From the NCBI GenBank assembly GCA_033085395.1, contig JANQBS010000027.1:1-64000 (forward strand): a stretch of 64,000 bases of DNA, in the 5' to 3' direction. This stretch comes from Xanthoparmelia taractica (taxonomy: Eukaryota > Ascomycota > Lecanoromycetes > Lecanorales > Parmeliaceae). Below the pieces are notes generated by a model. It had not been told where the DNA came from. It saw nothing but the letters and a program-made list of their open reading frames with translations, and ran no database searches. The position numbers and the translations under genes are program-made. Positions 10,740 to 22,190 of this stretch are shown here, one piece after another (the stretch's first letter is position 1; every line of letters begins with the position of its first letter).

Positions 10740-12853
10740 TTGTGCTGCTGTGTTGTGGTGGATGTTAGGTGAGGTAATTTATGAGACGAACGTCTTGCTT
10801 GCAGACGGAGCGCCCGGCTATCTATATGATAGTGCATGAGGAGAAAGCAAAAGTTAGAAGTATTATGGCTTATAAAGCAGCTTTCTAGGCAGCACCCTTC
10901 TGGAAGTCCGCCAAACCTGTCAGCTTCCTCATGTCGGCTGATTCCATGTCATAAGCAATCGACTACAGTGTACAACACCAGAATCAAGATGCGGTAAACA
11001 CTTGGTAGACTACGTGCACCGGATCAGGATTTACTCTTGACTTGTGGAGAGCTGCTACTATCGTCGCAGACGCTGTTACTTTAGGCGAACCAATATTGCT
11101 CTCTAAAGGATATAAAGTAATACAGTTGTCTGCATTTCCGTCATTGGAAAAGCACCTGCAGCTGCCGACACAATTGTCAATGTCAAGAAATCAGTGTGAC
11201 GGGAGATGAAAGCAACGATACGTATATCGAACTCAGGACGTTGAGAGGCCTGAAACCGACCTGATAGAAATGATACATACAGTCGCAGCTTCAGTGTTAA
11301 TCCAAAGTCATCTACTAACACCATATGCCAACGAACGCTTAAGTGGCTGAGAATAACGTACCAATTCCACTAATCTACGTTCGCCTGATTATGTGTACAT
11401 TGCTCAATGATATCCTTTCTCGATTTCCAACATCCTTGTTACTCTACGCCAACTGGGGGAAGTTTGCTATCTATATAGCCTTCCAAAGTGTCGGTGACCT
11501 CATGGAGATCTCGCATAGGTTGAACAGCTACATTGCTTGAGGGCGCTCCTTGTGGGACTGAGCAAGTACCGGTACACACCATCTATCTGATGCAGTACAG
11601 AACGCTATTAGGTGAGAAGGTGCCGAGGGATGGGGCCCAGGTCTCCTGGGGCTCGACAAACGGGTTGCCATACAGTTTTTGCAAAGTAAACTGGTGGGAT
11701 TCCTATAGTACTACTTGGATCTGACGTCGTTGCATTTGGTGTTACATCTATGAAGATGGTTGAAAGGGCTCTTTTCTCTAGCAGGACAGTATCAGCGTTC
11801 AGTGATGCTCCAGACCAGACGGAAGATGCCATCGGTATCATCTGTGCTAATAGTATTTGCATTGTCTGCTTATGAGAGGTAACAGGGGAGCAGCGATATG
11901 TGGAGAACAAAACATGGCGCACTAAAGATTGTGGTCAAAGGAAGTAGAGCTCTTAAGAAAAAGTCGCAGAGCACCAGGTACCGCCCGATCAACCAGACTT
12001 CGGCTCCTCTTTTGTGCGATCTTCTACTTCATATGCACTCAGGACGTCTGATGCTAGTAAGGGGTGAATTAGCCGTGGGACTGGTAAGCCGCACGTGATG
12101 AAAGGCTACGAATGCAAGAACGGCACTTCTATGTGTGAGTCATTGCACGCATGCGGCGATGGTGACCATACCAAGGATTTATAAGGTGAGGTAACGGAAC
12201 AACATTCGAAATGAAGGATGCGGTATACGAGCCTTGTCTCTGTCAACACTTGAAAAAACGATCTATCTTCGTGGTGTCTGTGTCGGCTTGAAGAGATTCA
12301 GCTAGGGATAAATTCTCACTATTCTTACCCTAAGCCTGGCAAGTGGTTTGATTTCCATGCAGAGTGCGGCTATCCCTACATTCGATTCAACTTACGTGTA
12401 ACAACGGTCATTCATTCAGCCGTGTCCTGCACCAGGATATATGACCCTTAGTCCGTTTTGGATGCCCAAGTGGATCTCTTTCCTTAAATGAGGGTGTATG
12501 ATGCAGTACAAGCCGAAATGGATGATAATCATGAGCTGATTGCGCTCGAATGTAAGATACCTCCATTTTAGCTGCTTCTTTGGCGACGATCAGGCAAACG
12601 CAGCCCCTTGAAACTTGATTAAAGCCTATTCTTCTTGTATTTCCGTTTGGCTGTTCGCTCGGGGCCGGTTTAGCGGTAATTCCTTTGCTGCGGCCGATAT
12701 TTTTCACAGTAACAAGGACAGCAGTATCGAAACCCTCGAAATCAATACATGGCAATGCCCTCACCTTAGCGCCATAGAACTGGAATGAGGAAACACCACA
12801 AACAGTGGACACATATTGAATGGTCTAGCTCCTTGAGTAACCCTGATTCTGTT
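10740..12853. other. Gene-poor 2.1 kb interval
   Basis: Only short, mutually overlapping frames occur (for example 11103-11324 minus, 11343-11540 plus, 12408-12812 minus). None shows a recognisable domain, credible splicing or codon bias. It may contain decayed sequence related to the kelch pseudogene that follows, but I could not identify any piece of it. Confidence 0.5.
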
Positions 12854-13690
12854 CCTCCAGAGGCGTTGTGGGCTTTTGTAGCAAGTGGTAGTCACGACAC
12901 CCGGCAATATCCGAGACAGTCTTCAACAAATTGACCCGTTCAACCTATGGCTCTGCAACTTCCGGCACTATTGGTGGCTTTGGCCTCGGCGGGTATTAAT
13001 CTTGTTACAGTAGCCCCAAAACTAAGGGTCTCTCCTGGAACTATTTTGTCACAAGTCCTGGTCTACAGTTCTACAATTTTACAGCACAGTCGTGGTACAA
13101 CAACTCTGGGGAGGTTATATAATTCTATAAATTTACGGCACAGTCTTGGTACAAAAACTCTGAGGCACTGCCGTGTACGCAGGAGTAGTTTATGTAATGA
13201 TATGGGGTAGCGCTGGCCTGGTGGCCATCTTTGGTGGTCAAACAACAACCAACCATACCCATTTTACGGACGGTGAATTCTACCTACTTGTATCCAACAT
13301 AAGTCTGTTCGATGCATCATCTCAACCTTGGTACTATCAACGGGCTACTGGTGATATAACAAGCCAGCGAGATAGGTTCTGTCTTGTTGGGGCGAGTGGA
13401 GGCGACGAGACCACTTTTGGTGAGCCAAGTCGCATAACTACTTTGACCACAACTACAGCCGAGATTAACACAACTCTCAGGAATATTCCTGTACTCCGGG
13501 CAGGCTGGCGCTGGCGTGTACGACGGAAGTCCAACATTAATGGCACATAACGCTCAGCGCGATGAGGTATATGTTTTGACCCTGCCGGCGTTTGTTTGAA
13601 TCTTAGCCATTACACCTCTGTAGATCCACGCATCGATCATACATGCCACGTTGTTGTTAACCCGTTCCAGAAAGGCACGGCGAATCATCC
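12854..13690 (+). pseudogene. Decayed kelch-repeat cell-surface protein gene
   Basis: Pieces of one kelch-repeat protein lie in order but in different frames. PPEALWAFVASG starts at 12854. A frame change leads to LTRSTYGSATSGTIGGFGLGG at about 12930. GLSWNYFVTSPGLQFYNFTAQ with SWYNNSG lies near 13030-13110. After another shift comes SAGLVAIFGGQTTTN, then ISLFDASSQPWYYQRATGD at about 13290-13360. After a likely former intron (13420-13480) comes IFLYSGQAGAG with DEVYVLTLPAFV, and finally DPRIDHTCHVV at about 13625. The YFGG/IFGG blades and the order match fungal kelch proteins of the cell-wall-anchored type. At least three frameshifts, several stops and a 54-bp duplication rule out a functional product. 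The N-terminus and the membrane-proximal tail were not found. There is no obvious RIP bias, so decay was probably by ordinary drift. Confidence 0.75.
13069..13167 (+). repeat. 54-bp imperfect tandem duplication inside the kelch pseudogene
   Basis: A unit starting at 13069 is repeated from 13123. Both encode FTAQSWY followed by NNSG or KNSE. The copies differ at several positions, so the duplication is not new. The period of 54 equals 18 codons, so the duplication alone would not have broken the frame. Confidence 0.85.
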
Positions 13691-14928
13691 GAAAGGTACG
13701 CGCTATAGGAGGTGTCTATGGACTTTTAGTGTCCATCGCGCCTGATCTTCCTTTTTTCCGAAACAAACGCACGAAGATAGGGATCAAACACGAATCCCAG
13801 GAGGGCTATACGAAGCAGATGATTCATTCCATTCAGCCGAGGCAGGTCCAGAAAGACTGAGCACTCCTGAACCAGCCAGCCAGCTCCTCAAGAGGTAGAT
13901 GCAAAAGCGCTGAGTTATATGTTCGAACTCGAGCATCCTGAGCGGGACTCGAGCTCGGTTGTCATACGAACGACAATGTCTCCGATTCATTACGTGGTCC
14001 TCTCGAGTTCGGGAACGCTCTTTCACACCAAGAAGCTTACTCCAACGACGACCCAACCGGACTTGGATATCTTTTAAAGTGAGCTCTCTTGTATTCACTG
14101 CACGATCTGATCTAACCCGGAGCTCCGACAGGATACTAGTTGCCTGACCGAAGTCTAGTGTTACGTTAGTAGCCAGATACAGCTCTAACCGCGTGACATG
14201 TCTCCAGAGCATCTTCCACGAGCACGCTTCGAAAAAAAAGTTGAGAGCATCTGATGAGAGGGTAGATCTAGCAATCTGATTATAGGGAAAAGCTATGGAT
14301 GCCAGCACTTCGGATTTATCCCACGTCTACATATCATCCTGCAGAGAACACCATTTCACCAACCGAGCAACTTTCTGAGAAATGCAATCCATAGTAACCG
14401 GCGGAAAATCTCATGACTATCGAGGATACTGTTGCGGCCAACTGTGATGCAATCTCCGTGCGGCCGGGTGGTTGAAAGGGCAGTCAGTCTTTGTATTTGG
14501 CTGTCTTGCTTGGAAACGGTTGGAGCCTTGTGATTTCTTGAGATTTGACATGTTGGAAGGCTACTTGATCGAGGTGCTGATGTCTACTTCTCGCTAAAGC
14601 GGCGCGAATACCAAGCTATTCTAGCTTGTAATCTAAAATTACCACATAGGTAAGTTAATGCGATCTCGAAAATTCAATCAACACGACCTCTACAGATTGA
14701 CAGTCGCGAAAACACTTCTGAACATGTTCCAGATTGCTCAGTCTAGTACAACACTTCTCTGACAAGTCCTCTCATTGCGCAAATATCAGACAGAGACTCA
14801 TATCTCAGAATAGACCTTGCACGCTTCTTTCCCAACCCACGTGCCTCGCTGCTCGCAACCTCTTATTGCGTCAAAGCTCCTGCGTAAAACAAAACGAACG
14901 CGGTCAACCTGAGTCATACGGAGTCGCA
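13691..14928. other. Intergenic with one unassigned minus-strand open frame
   Basis: A 174-codon frame on the minus strand (14308-13784) opens at a CTG rather than an ATG. It contains leucine-rich helical text such as WRHVTRLELYLATNV and RELTLKDIQVRLG, faintly like fungal F-box/LRR proteins. I could not build a complete gene. The rest up to 14928 shows nothing but the leader of the next gene. Confidence 0.3.
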
Positions 14929-15729
14929 ATGGCTCTTCGACCCTCCAAGCTCATACTCCACAGCCGTAACCTCTCCGATTGCAGCGCCCGCGTCCGCGTT
15001 GCCGCTGCTCTCAAGAATATACCTCTAGAAGTCGTGGAACACAAGCCCAGAGCAGGGAAAAACAGTACTTACAGAGATGAAAAGTACGGGAAGATGAATC
15101 CGAATACTACATTACCGACCCTGGAGGCTCATTACGGAAACGGCGAGCCCCTAATCTTGAAACAATCGCTCAGCATGTTAGAGTTTCTCGAAGAAACCTA
15201 CCCGGAGGCAATGCGTCTTATACCTCCCGTGACTGACATGGCTGCGCGCTGTCAAGTCCGGGATCTTGCGTTGTTTGTGGCTTGTGATTTCCAGCCTTTG
15301 CAGACCACTCGAGCTCTCCAGGACATGGATTTCTCTCAACGCAGCGCCGACCAAAGATCTGTCAAGAACAGCCGTCTCGCAGTTCGGGGAATGTATACCG
15401 CGCGCCTGAGTGGGAGGTGCATGAGGGTCTACGAAAAAATGGTAGCGCGATCGGCGGGAAGTTTTTCCGTCGGAGACAATGTTTCGATTGCAGATGTCTG
15501 TCTGGTGACCAGGATACAAAGCTTGGGCAGAGTTCGGAAGCCCTTCAACGATGAAATGGGGTATCCAACAGTTTCACGAATCATGAAGTCCTGTGAAGGA
15601 ATAGATGCCTTTCGACTGCATGGGGTGCCTTCAAGGTCTGAGGAGCCAGGACTTCCTAGAGACGGGCTTATGGACGATGCACCCCAGGCGGCCGAATACT
15701 CACCACCGCCGCCAGTAGACGAGATGTGA
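14929..15729 (+). CDS. Zeta-class glutathione S-transferase / maleylacetoacetate isomerase-like protein
   Basis: A single-exon protein of 266 residues from the ATG at 14929, which sits in a good context (gcaATGGC). The frame is open back to an ATG at 14734, so a 65-residue basic, possibly organelle-targeting extension cannot be excluded. Features: the N-terminal thioredoxin-fold active-site segment NLSDCSARVRVAAALK, where zeta enzymes have SSC before SxRVRIAL (first serine and cysteine kept, second serine replaced by aspartate); TLPTLE and the glutathione-binding LKQSLSMLEFLEETYPE; then the all-helical domain with VACDFQPLQTTRALQ and FSVGDNVSIADVCLV. Family members isomerise maleylacetoacetate in tyrosine breakdown or act on pathway intermediates. 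The C-terminus has an unusual proline-rich tail. With the neighbouring tailoring genes it could serve a metabolite pathway; that is inference. Confidence 0.85.
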   Translation: MALRPSKLILHSRNLSDCSARVRVAAALKNIPLEVVEHKPRAGKNSTYRDEKYGKMNPNTTLPTLEAHYGNGEPLILKQSLSMLEFLEETYPEAMRLIPPVTDMAARCQVRDLALFVACDFQPLQTTRALQDMDFSQRSADQRSVKNSRLAVRGMYTARLSGRCMRVYEKMVARSAGSFSVGDNVSIADVCLVTRIQSLGRVRKPFNDEMGYPTVSRIMKSCEGIDAFRLHGVPSRSEEPGLPRDGLMDDAPQAAEYSPPPPVDEM

Positions 15730-16468
15730 AGTCCAGATCGACCATCGAATCCGGAAACGAAGTTGCCGGATAGACCAGCGAGCATGGCATGCCGCCAGCT
15801 TTGGCATGTTCAGAAAGCCAGATTGGCTATGCTTATACTGTTTCTTTCAAAGGCCATCCTCAGTGATAATAATGGCTTTCGGGTAGGCCAAAAGCTCAGT
15901 ACTTCAGCAAACGGTCTTGGTGACTGTACTGCTCCTCAATCTTGGTGCAGAGGCCATTGTTAAACCAGATTAATATGTCGCCTCGCCTAGCTGAAGGAAA
16001 AGGACCTGAAACTTCGTGGCTGACATGATTTGAGCTATTTGCCCCTATTGTAATATATAGTGATCAATTCAGTAAATACCGCGGTGGGAATATATAGAAA
16101 AAAAATAAGACATAACCCTTCAACACAATTTTGATATCCCAATATAGACTAGCGCTAAAATATCCTGATCGCCACTGCAGCGCGGGAGAGAGAACACGAG
16201 CCATTTTTCCACAAAAATCCACATGAACCAGCTACACATCCCATCCCCAACGTCTGTTCTCCACTCAACACCCACACATATTTGACATCCACACACAACA
16301 CCCACCCACCCTCTTTATTTAGACATCCCTCCACCTCCACCCCACCTCCCACCGCTTCCATTCCACACATCACCAAGCAACCAAGCAACCTCCAACCCTC
16401 CAACCCATCAAAGAAAAACGCTCAAATCAAACAAGCACTCACTCACTCACTCCCTCCCTCCGCCCATC
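15730..16468. other. Intergenic, promoter of the mitochondrial protein gene
   Basis: No coding signal. The last 250 bases before the ATG at 16469 are strongly C/A-rich with CCACCTCC-like runs and ACTCACTCACTCCCTCC, typical of a pyrimidine-rich fungal 5' leader. Confidence 0.5.
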
Positions 16469-17418
16469 ATGGCCACCAAACTCCTCGCCCCCTCCCTACG
16501 CGCTTTACGCCAGTCATCCAAACCACTCTCATCACCCCTCACCCTCCTCCGTACCTCCTCGAGAACATTCCAATCGTCGACAGCGCGCCTGCAAGAAGTG
16601 AGCGCGACGGCGCTACCGGTTAGGAGACCTGTTGGGGCGTTTAGGGGGGGGTATGTCCATGTCTATGTCTTCACCCCCTCCCCTTTCTCCCCCCCCTAAA
16701 ATCCTCTTGGTCGCTACCAGAAATAGAAATAAGAAACAGTAACTGACTGACTCTTTTCGCACCGCTACAGGATCTTCGGCTTCCTCCTCGGCTCGACGCT
16801 CGCGGGCGCGGGGACGTACTACTACATACTGGAAGAATACAAGGTGTCGAATGAGCTGCTCACGGAGGATATCTATGTCAGTAGGGATTCCGTTGACGAG
16901 TTGTACGAGCGCGTGGCGATTTAGAAAAAAGAAGATTTGCGTTTTCCTACGGGGCTGTTGGTTGGGGAGATTGTTGTGTTTGCATTTGCGCTGCGATTAT
17001 GCATACATCATTACCTACATTGATACACTCATAGATACGGGGAGGGGAGGGGAGGGGAAGGGGCACGATAGACGATGATAGACGACGTGGACGAGTACGA
17101 GGGCATGCATGGCATAGATTGGGCCTTTTCTTTTGTGAAAAAATAAATTAGAGGCTGGGTTGCGATAACAGTGAGCGGGGTTTGAGGGATGCTGGATCTC
17201 CAAAAGCATGCATATGGCGGGATTATAGAATGGGTCATGCTCCGTCGATAGACTTTGAATGAGACCACCTTCTGTTTTCTTCTCACACTCTTTTGGGAGA
17301 CCAGAAGCTGATTTGTCTTGCATCTACGCAGGCTCTTCAAGCGGCGGTGCAGAAGATCCATACGTATGTTGCGTCGTTGGAGGAGAAGATGGATGCGATT
17401 GAGAAGAGGAAAAAGTGA
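16469..17418 (+). CDS. Small mitochondrial inner-membrane protein, three exons
   Basis: Exons 16469-16650, 16771-16876 and 17332-17418 encode 124 residues. The first 55 residues are rich in R/S/L with no acidic residue until LQEVSA, a mitochondrial presequence. IFGFLLGSTLAGAGTYYYIL is one membrane segment. EYKVSNELLTEDIY is followed by ALQAAVQKIHTYVASLEEK, a coiled-coil tail ending in EKRKK. This layout matches an uncharacterised, conserved fungal mitochondrial protein. Intron 2 is long (455 nt) and has the weak donor GTCAGT. Without its removal the frame continues for 15 codons and stops at 16924 with a different tail (VSRDSVDELYERVAI). The last exon fits the family, so I prefer the spliced form. 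Function unknown. Confidence 0.75.
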
Positions 17419-17734
17419 TGGCTATAATTGTACGCAAGGGAACGAGAATGTGGAATCTGGTGGCTCCACTCTGCAAGATCTTGTAGTAAGTTGCGGTCAC
17501 CAGCTAAACATGGCAATCTCCGAAGGTATGCATCTCTCTACTCTGGCGATTTGTAACAAAAGCATAGCTGGATTTGAAGGCGTTGAAACGTTTTGTCTCA
17601 TCAGCCTGAGTCATCATGCACAGTTGCATCAAGCCAATCAAGACGAAAAGTTCAAGCCCAGCTCTGTAAGACGAGGTGTGCAGTTTGGTCTGCTATGATT
17701 GGGTTTTAATCCATGTCAATACGCGCTGTACTGC
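17419..17734. other. Convergent intergenic interval
   Basis: It lies between the ends of two converging genes. Short frames only; nothing recognised. Confidence 0.5.
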
Positions 17735-19285
17735 CTAAGCTTTTGCGCTTTCTGTTGACCACTCGCTCAGGACATCCTTGACAACTGTTTTCACAACTTC
17801 CAGGTCGCGGTCCGGATCAACTTGCCAGTTGGAGACTGCAATTCGGCTCGCTGGGGAATTATTCCATACGGTTCCTGACACATAAATCTTGGTACTTGCG
17901 TTGATTCTCTTTACAAGCGTGTCATTCAAAGCTTTATTCTTCGCCTTGAAGAGCACGATGACGAATATACTCTGATCAATGCTGGATCTGTCTCTATAGA
18001 TGTCCTTTGGGAGAAGTTCGAAATCGGCATGATCAAAGAGATGTGCAGCCACCGCTCGTGCAAAGCGGATCTGTCTCTGGAGCATGTCTTTGTGCCCCTC
18101 CCGGCCGTAAGCCATCAGAGTCGCGTAAACCGGTAGGCCTCTGAAGTGTCGCGAGTTCTCTATGCCAATGTTCATTGGCGATTGTATCGTGTCTGTGGCT
18201 GCGTTGTTGGTTTGCAGATAGGCGGCGTTTGGATTCTGAAAGACTTGCTGGGCAACGCTCGCGTTACGGCAGAAGAAGAAGCCGCAGTCATAAGGTACAT
18301 TGAGAAGCTTGTGCCCGTCGGCAGCGACTGAGTCTGCTAACGTTAAACCTTGGGCTCCTTGCGCTACGGTATCAAACTCGGGTATTCCGCTAAGAAGCCT
18401 TGCAAAGAGGCCAAAAGCTCCATCGACGTGCAACCAAGCACTATACCTATCGCAAAGGTCCCTCAAGGCTTGGACTTCTGCAAAACTGTGGGTTGCGAAT
18501 AGTCCTGTGTTGACCTCACCACACGAGATCACGACAATCGAAGCACTGTTATGATGACTCGACTTTAGTTGCTGTTCTAATTTATCCAAATCGAAGGTGA
18601 CATTGCCATTCGGTGTACCAACATCACGAACGCAGGCGCGGCCAAGTCCAAGAATACTCGAGGCTTTGAACAGAGAGGAATGTGCCATGGTGGTAAAGAT
18701 GTGGATTTCCTCCACGCCGGCTATCTGACAGGCTTTGAGAAGGCCAAGAGATCCAACGCTCTCTTCCGATCTGGGGCCCAAGCGGCTCTTGATGCGTTCA
18801 TTGAGAATATACTCGCGCCCGCAAGCTAGCCCGAGGACATTACTCGCCGTGGCTCCCGTACTGAAGATCCCCGACCACTGCTTCTGATCGAAACGCAGGA
18901 GATCCAACAAGAGCCGCAGGGCTTTGTCTTCAACGTTACTGGCCACCGTTTGATCTGGTAGGTGGACTGAGGGATTTTGATCATATGTCGAGACCAAGTT
19001 ATCTGCTACTCTGGCTGCTGGCGTAATGCCTCCCATAACAAAGCCATAATAGTTTGCAGACAGGCTTGAGGCGTTGAGGGCGGGAGCAATGTCTTGTAGT
19101 AGATGATTTGTGGTCTGTTCTATCCCAAGGCCGTGCTCTGGAATATTTCCAAGCAAGGCAGACCTTGCGTTTTCCAGTCTAGACGATTGTGGCAGTACTG
19201 GAATGGACTGCTGCTGTACGATTTGCAGAGAGTGGCTGTGAGCATTGTCCAAGCAGACAATGTCCTTGGCATCCCTCATCATCAT
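17735..19285 (-). CDS. Group II pyridoxal-phosphate-dependent decarboxylase
   Basis: A single-exon protein of 516 residues. It belongs to the aromatic-amino-acid/glutamate decarboxylase group: PLP-bound removal of CO2 from an amino acid to give an amine. Markers in order are NYYGFVMGGITPAAR (N-terminal substrate region), GIFSTGATASNVLGLACGRE (cofactor phosphate loop), HVDGAFGLFARLL (aspartate that pairs with the PLP ring) and ADGHKLLNVPYDCGFFF, with the PLP-binding lysine near residue 325. The first two codons after the start are also ATG, so the exact start is uncertain by two residues. It is isolated from core pathway genes and may make a bioactive amine or feed the nearby accessory cluster. 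The specific substrate cannot be read from sequence. No disruption is seen. Confidence 0.9.
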   Translation of the reverse strand: MMMRDAKDIVCLDNAHSHSLQIVQQQSIPVLPQSSRLENARSALLGNIPEHGLGIEQTTNHLLQDIAPALNASSLSANYYGFVMGGITPAARVADNLVSTYDQNPSVHLPDQTVASNVEDKALRLLLDLLRFDQKQWSGIFSTGATASNVLGLACGREYILNERIKSRLGPRSEESVGSLGLLKACQIAGVEEIHIFTTMAHSSLFKASSILGLGRACVRDVGTPNGNVTFDLDKLEQQLKSSHHNSASIVVISCGEVNTGLFATHSFAEVQALRDLCDRYSAWLHVDGAFGLFARLLSGIPEFDTVAQGAQGLTLADSVAADGHKLLNVPYDCGFFFCRNASVAQQVFQNPNAAYLQTNNAATDTIQSPMNIGIENSRHFRGLPVYATLMAYGREGHKDMLQRQIRFARAVAAHLFDHADFELLPKDIYRDRSSIDQSIFVIVLFKAKNKALNDTLVKRINASTKIYVSGTVWNNSPASRIAVSNWQVDPDRDLEVVKTVVKDVLSEWSTESAKA

Positions 19286-20048
19286 CTAGGTAGTATATTC
19301 ACATCTGGGGCACTTCTGAACCCCAAACAGCAGAATATATACATGTGGAGTCATCCTCTTTCAGTAATCAGATTTGCTTACAAACTCCTTGGTGTGACTA
19401 AGCGGTCCGTACAACAGTACCGGAGCAGGTCGTAAGAATGATTTACTTAAGTTAAACAAAATGTCCAAGCTGTACGTACCAGTATAATATACCAAATTTC
19501 CATTGGTAAAGTTGATATCCCTGCTTGTAATGCATAACAAGCGAAGAGTGAAAGAACAGATCTCGGCGCGAAAAGCCCCTTTCTTCTCGAATAGCCTGGC
19601 TGTGGCCAAGACGTGGAAGTTAGACTATACTTTATCTTGCAGTAACTTGCATCCGTTATCTCCGGAATTCAGTCAGGGACCAGCGCAGTGACACTTGGTG
19701 ACTCGTAACTGGTAATCATTTCAACGACCACAAGAAGACCATAAGTCTTTGCTCTTAAGAATTCACGGGGACACAGTATTGATGACGAATGTTGATCCAA
19801 TCTGACAAAGTGTGCCTGAATCTTTTCTTCTCATTTCTGCAGTAACCCCGCTACAAGTAACATACTCGAAGAGTAAGCGGCCTTAGCGGCGCGGCAAAGG
19901 GCGCGTATCACAAAATCTCAGCTCCGAAGCCTCCGATTCAGTGAACTGGAACCCTCACTTCCACCATTCGAGGCATGTCTCAAGCATCCAGCTTGGGTCG
20001 GCGACCATCACAGGCAGTTGCAGCGACAAAATTTGATGGACCTCAATA
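19286..20048. promoter_or_regulatory. Divergent promoter region, decarboxylase and 20049 gene
   Basis: The two genes are head-to-head with 763 bp between their starts. No coding signal or repeat was seen. Confidence 0.5.
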
Positions 20049-22190
20049 ATGATCGACATTGAGGCTGAAAGTCAGCACGAGGCGCTGCTGCCAGGTCAAA
20101 TGACCCCTCAAGAGGCTCAAAATGGCAGCAGCGAAGCGGGCAACGACAACGTTAGCTTGGAAGTACCGGCGGAACACGACAAAAAGCGCAGGCCTTGGTC
20201 TTCTCAAGGCTTCAGGTCGGTATTATCTCCATCCCCATTATTCATCGATTCTCGCCAGACCTCCAAGGATGACCTCAGCGTCGCATCTGATCCCGTCACT
20301 CCCAAACGACCAAATGTCGCTCCTCAAGGTCTGAGTCTGCAAATGCCGCCAAGAGATGTTAGCAGCACAAGTACAGCCAACTTGACCAAGCGCATACCTG
20401 TCTCGCCAAAACCAGAGACAGCAGCGTCATACCCTTCACCTTCTTCCGTGCTACCCAGAAGATCCCGGGGTATGGACTTTTCAAGGGCTGCGACAAATCT
20501 ACATCATTCTACACTAGCCGAGTCGTCTCCAGAATCTTCCCCCATTGTTGGGTCTCGAGGTAGCATGATGCCGAGAAAAGGCCTGTTCAGTCCACCTAGC
20601 AATCCTTGTGTCCAAGAATCATCAAATAGCGTACCGAACTCGCTTTGGTCTACAACGGCGAATGCAGAGAAAATAGGGCTATCAAGTTCCGTGGGAAGCT
20701 CTAGTATGATGGAGTACGACTCAAGCAGTACATCCTCAGACGGAGATGAGGTGATGGACAATGGAGAAGACGATGACACCATTCACATGACACCACATAC
20801 TAATCAACTCGGGAATGGATTTGGCAATCATTTTGGCTCAGTTGCGTCAAGCCCTGGTGGTGACGGGATCGGGGCGTTCGCTCCCGCAGCTTCAAAACTG
20901 ATGAGTTATCAAAGACATCGTGTGAAGTCTCGGAGGAAAAGGATGAGCTCGAGTAGCGCCAGTGGACGAAGCTCTCTACACAGTCCCGGACCGCCCTCCC
21001 CTCCACTGCTGAGAAGCATCGAGAGTAGTCTGAGCATAAATGGAGGATACTTTCTCGACGAACCATCAAAGAAAGACCTGAGTTCAAGGCGGGAAAGTCT
21101 CAGTCTGGGCACGAGTGATATGCAGCTATCTGATGCGGATCAAAGTGATGGTGAGGGACTTCTCGGAATGCATTCACATGAAGGCGTGCCGATCCCGACA
21201 CCAGTCACACCAACTATGGATGATCGGAGGAATGTTATTCGGAAGGCGGTAACACGGAGGGGAAATATGCTGGTAAGTCTGAGTCCTGTGACAACACGAG
21301 TATCCGCTCCAGAACGCATCTTCGCCATATGCTCATACACTCTGTAGCCGAAAACCAAGGGCTTTACGCGCGTTCGAGCTGCGCTTCTGGAAGAAGGGGC
21401 GCCCATCGACAGCGAAGTCCGTAGAGAAGCGGAAGTGATTCGACAGGTTCGGGAGAGTGATGCCGATACCGACATCAATATCCACCCTTCGCAACCAACT
21501 ACGGCAGCGTCTTCGCCGAACTTGACTGCTACAGCTGGTCCATTGGATAGTCTCGAAAATATCTCCGAGGACCCCTCAATGAACGGCGAAGAAAACTTTA
21601 GCCGACGATCCTCAAGTTCATTTTCACATCAAGCCATCAAGAATTCCGGAGGTCCTACCTTCTGGAATAATTTTGACGAGCGAATGCGAACACCCCCACC
21701 GCCGCTTATACCAAGAGAGAGCCCCTCCGTTATGAGTGACGACATGAACATGGACACTCCGGTGGGATCTTTGCAGTCTTCGGCCCCACTCCAAAGTAGT
21801 GGAAGGCCATCTGTCTCACAGGAGTCTCTGATGTCTACTACTCAGACTACCACTCAGACTACCGTTTTCGAGATGCCGAGGAAAGGCAATAACAAGCGCA
21901 TGAGGGATGACGATTTCGATCCCAACTATTTCAAACGTCGCGCGGTCTCGCCTGGGTTAAGCCTGCAGAACAGTCCAATCCTCCCCCAGTCGCCTTTACA
22001 GCGTGATGGCGGCTGGTGGGGCACCCCAAAGAGCAATCGAGAGGTGCCTAGCGTCCATGTTTCTGGGGACAGGGTGAACAGTACAGGCAGCAATGGCAGC
22101 ATGAACGGGCCTGGAGGACCTTCGAAGCGCGTCGGACTCCAGGGAATGACTGACACTCACGATGGATTGATGAATATGAGCATTGAGTGA
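20049..22190 (+). CDS. Conserved fungal disordered, probably nuclear regulatory protein
   Basis: Two exons, 20049-21272 and 21348-22190, joined by a canonical GTAAGT/TAG intron, encode 688 residues. The protein is mostly disordered, rich in Ser/Pro with many SP and TP sites typical of kinase targets. More conserved-looking islands are GMDFSRAATNLHHSTLAES (about residue 142), a basic RHRVKSRRKRM stretch that could be a nuclear signal, VTPTMDDRRNVIRKAVTRRG and KTKGFTRVRAALLEEGAPID across the splice join, and FDPNYFKRRAVSPG near the C-terminus. I recognise the pattern as a conserved filamentous-ascomycete protein but cannot name a function. A cell-cycle or transcriptional regulator is a guess from the SP/TP density. 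Confidence 0.75.

Noticed and set aside
12408..12812. 134-codon minus-strand frame
   Set aside because: No domain recognised. It lies next to the kelch pseudogene and may overlap its lost 5' part on the other strand.
17038..17062. GGGGA repeat as a regulatory G-quadruplex
   Set aside because: The runs can fold, but there is no independent sign of function. It is mentioned only as context for the long intron.
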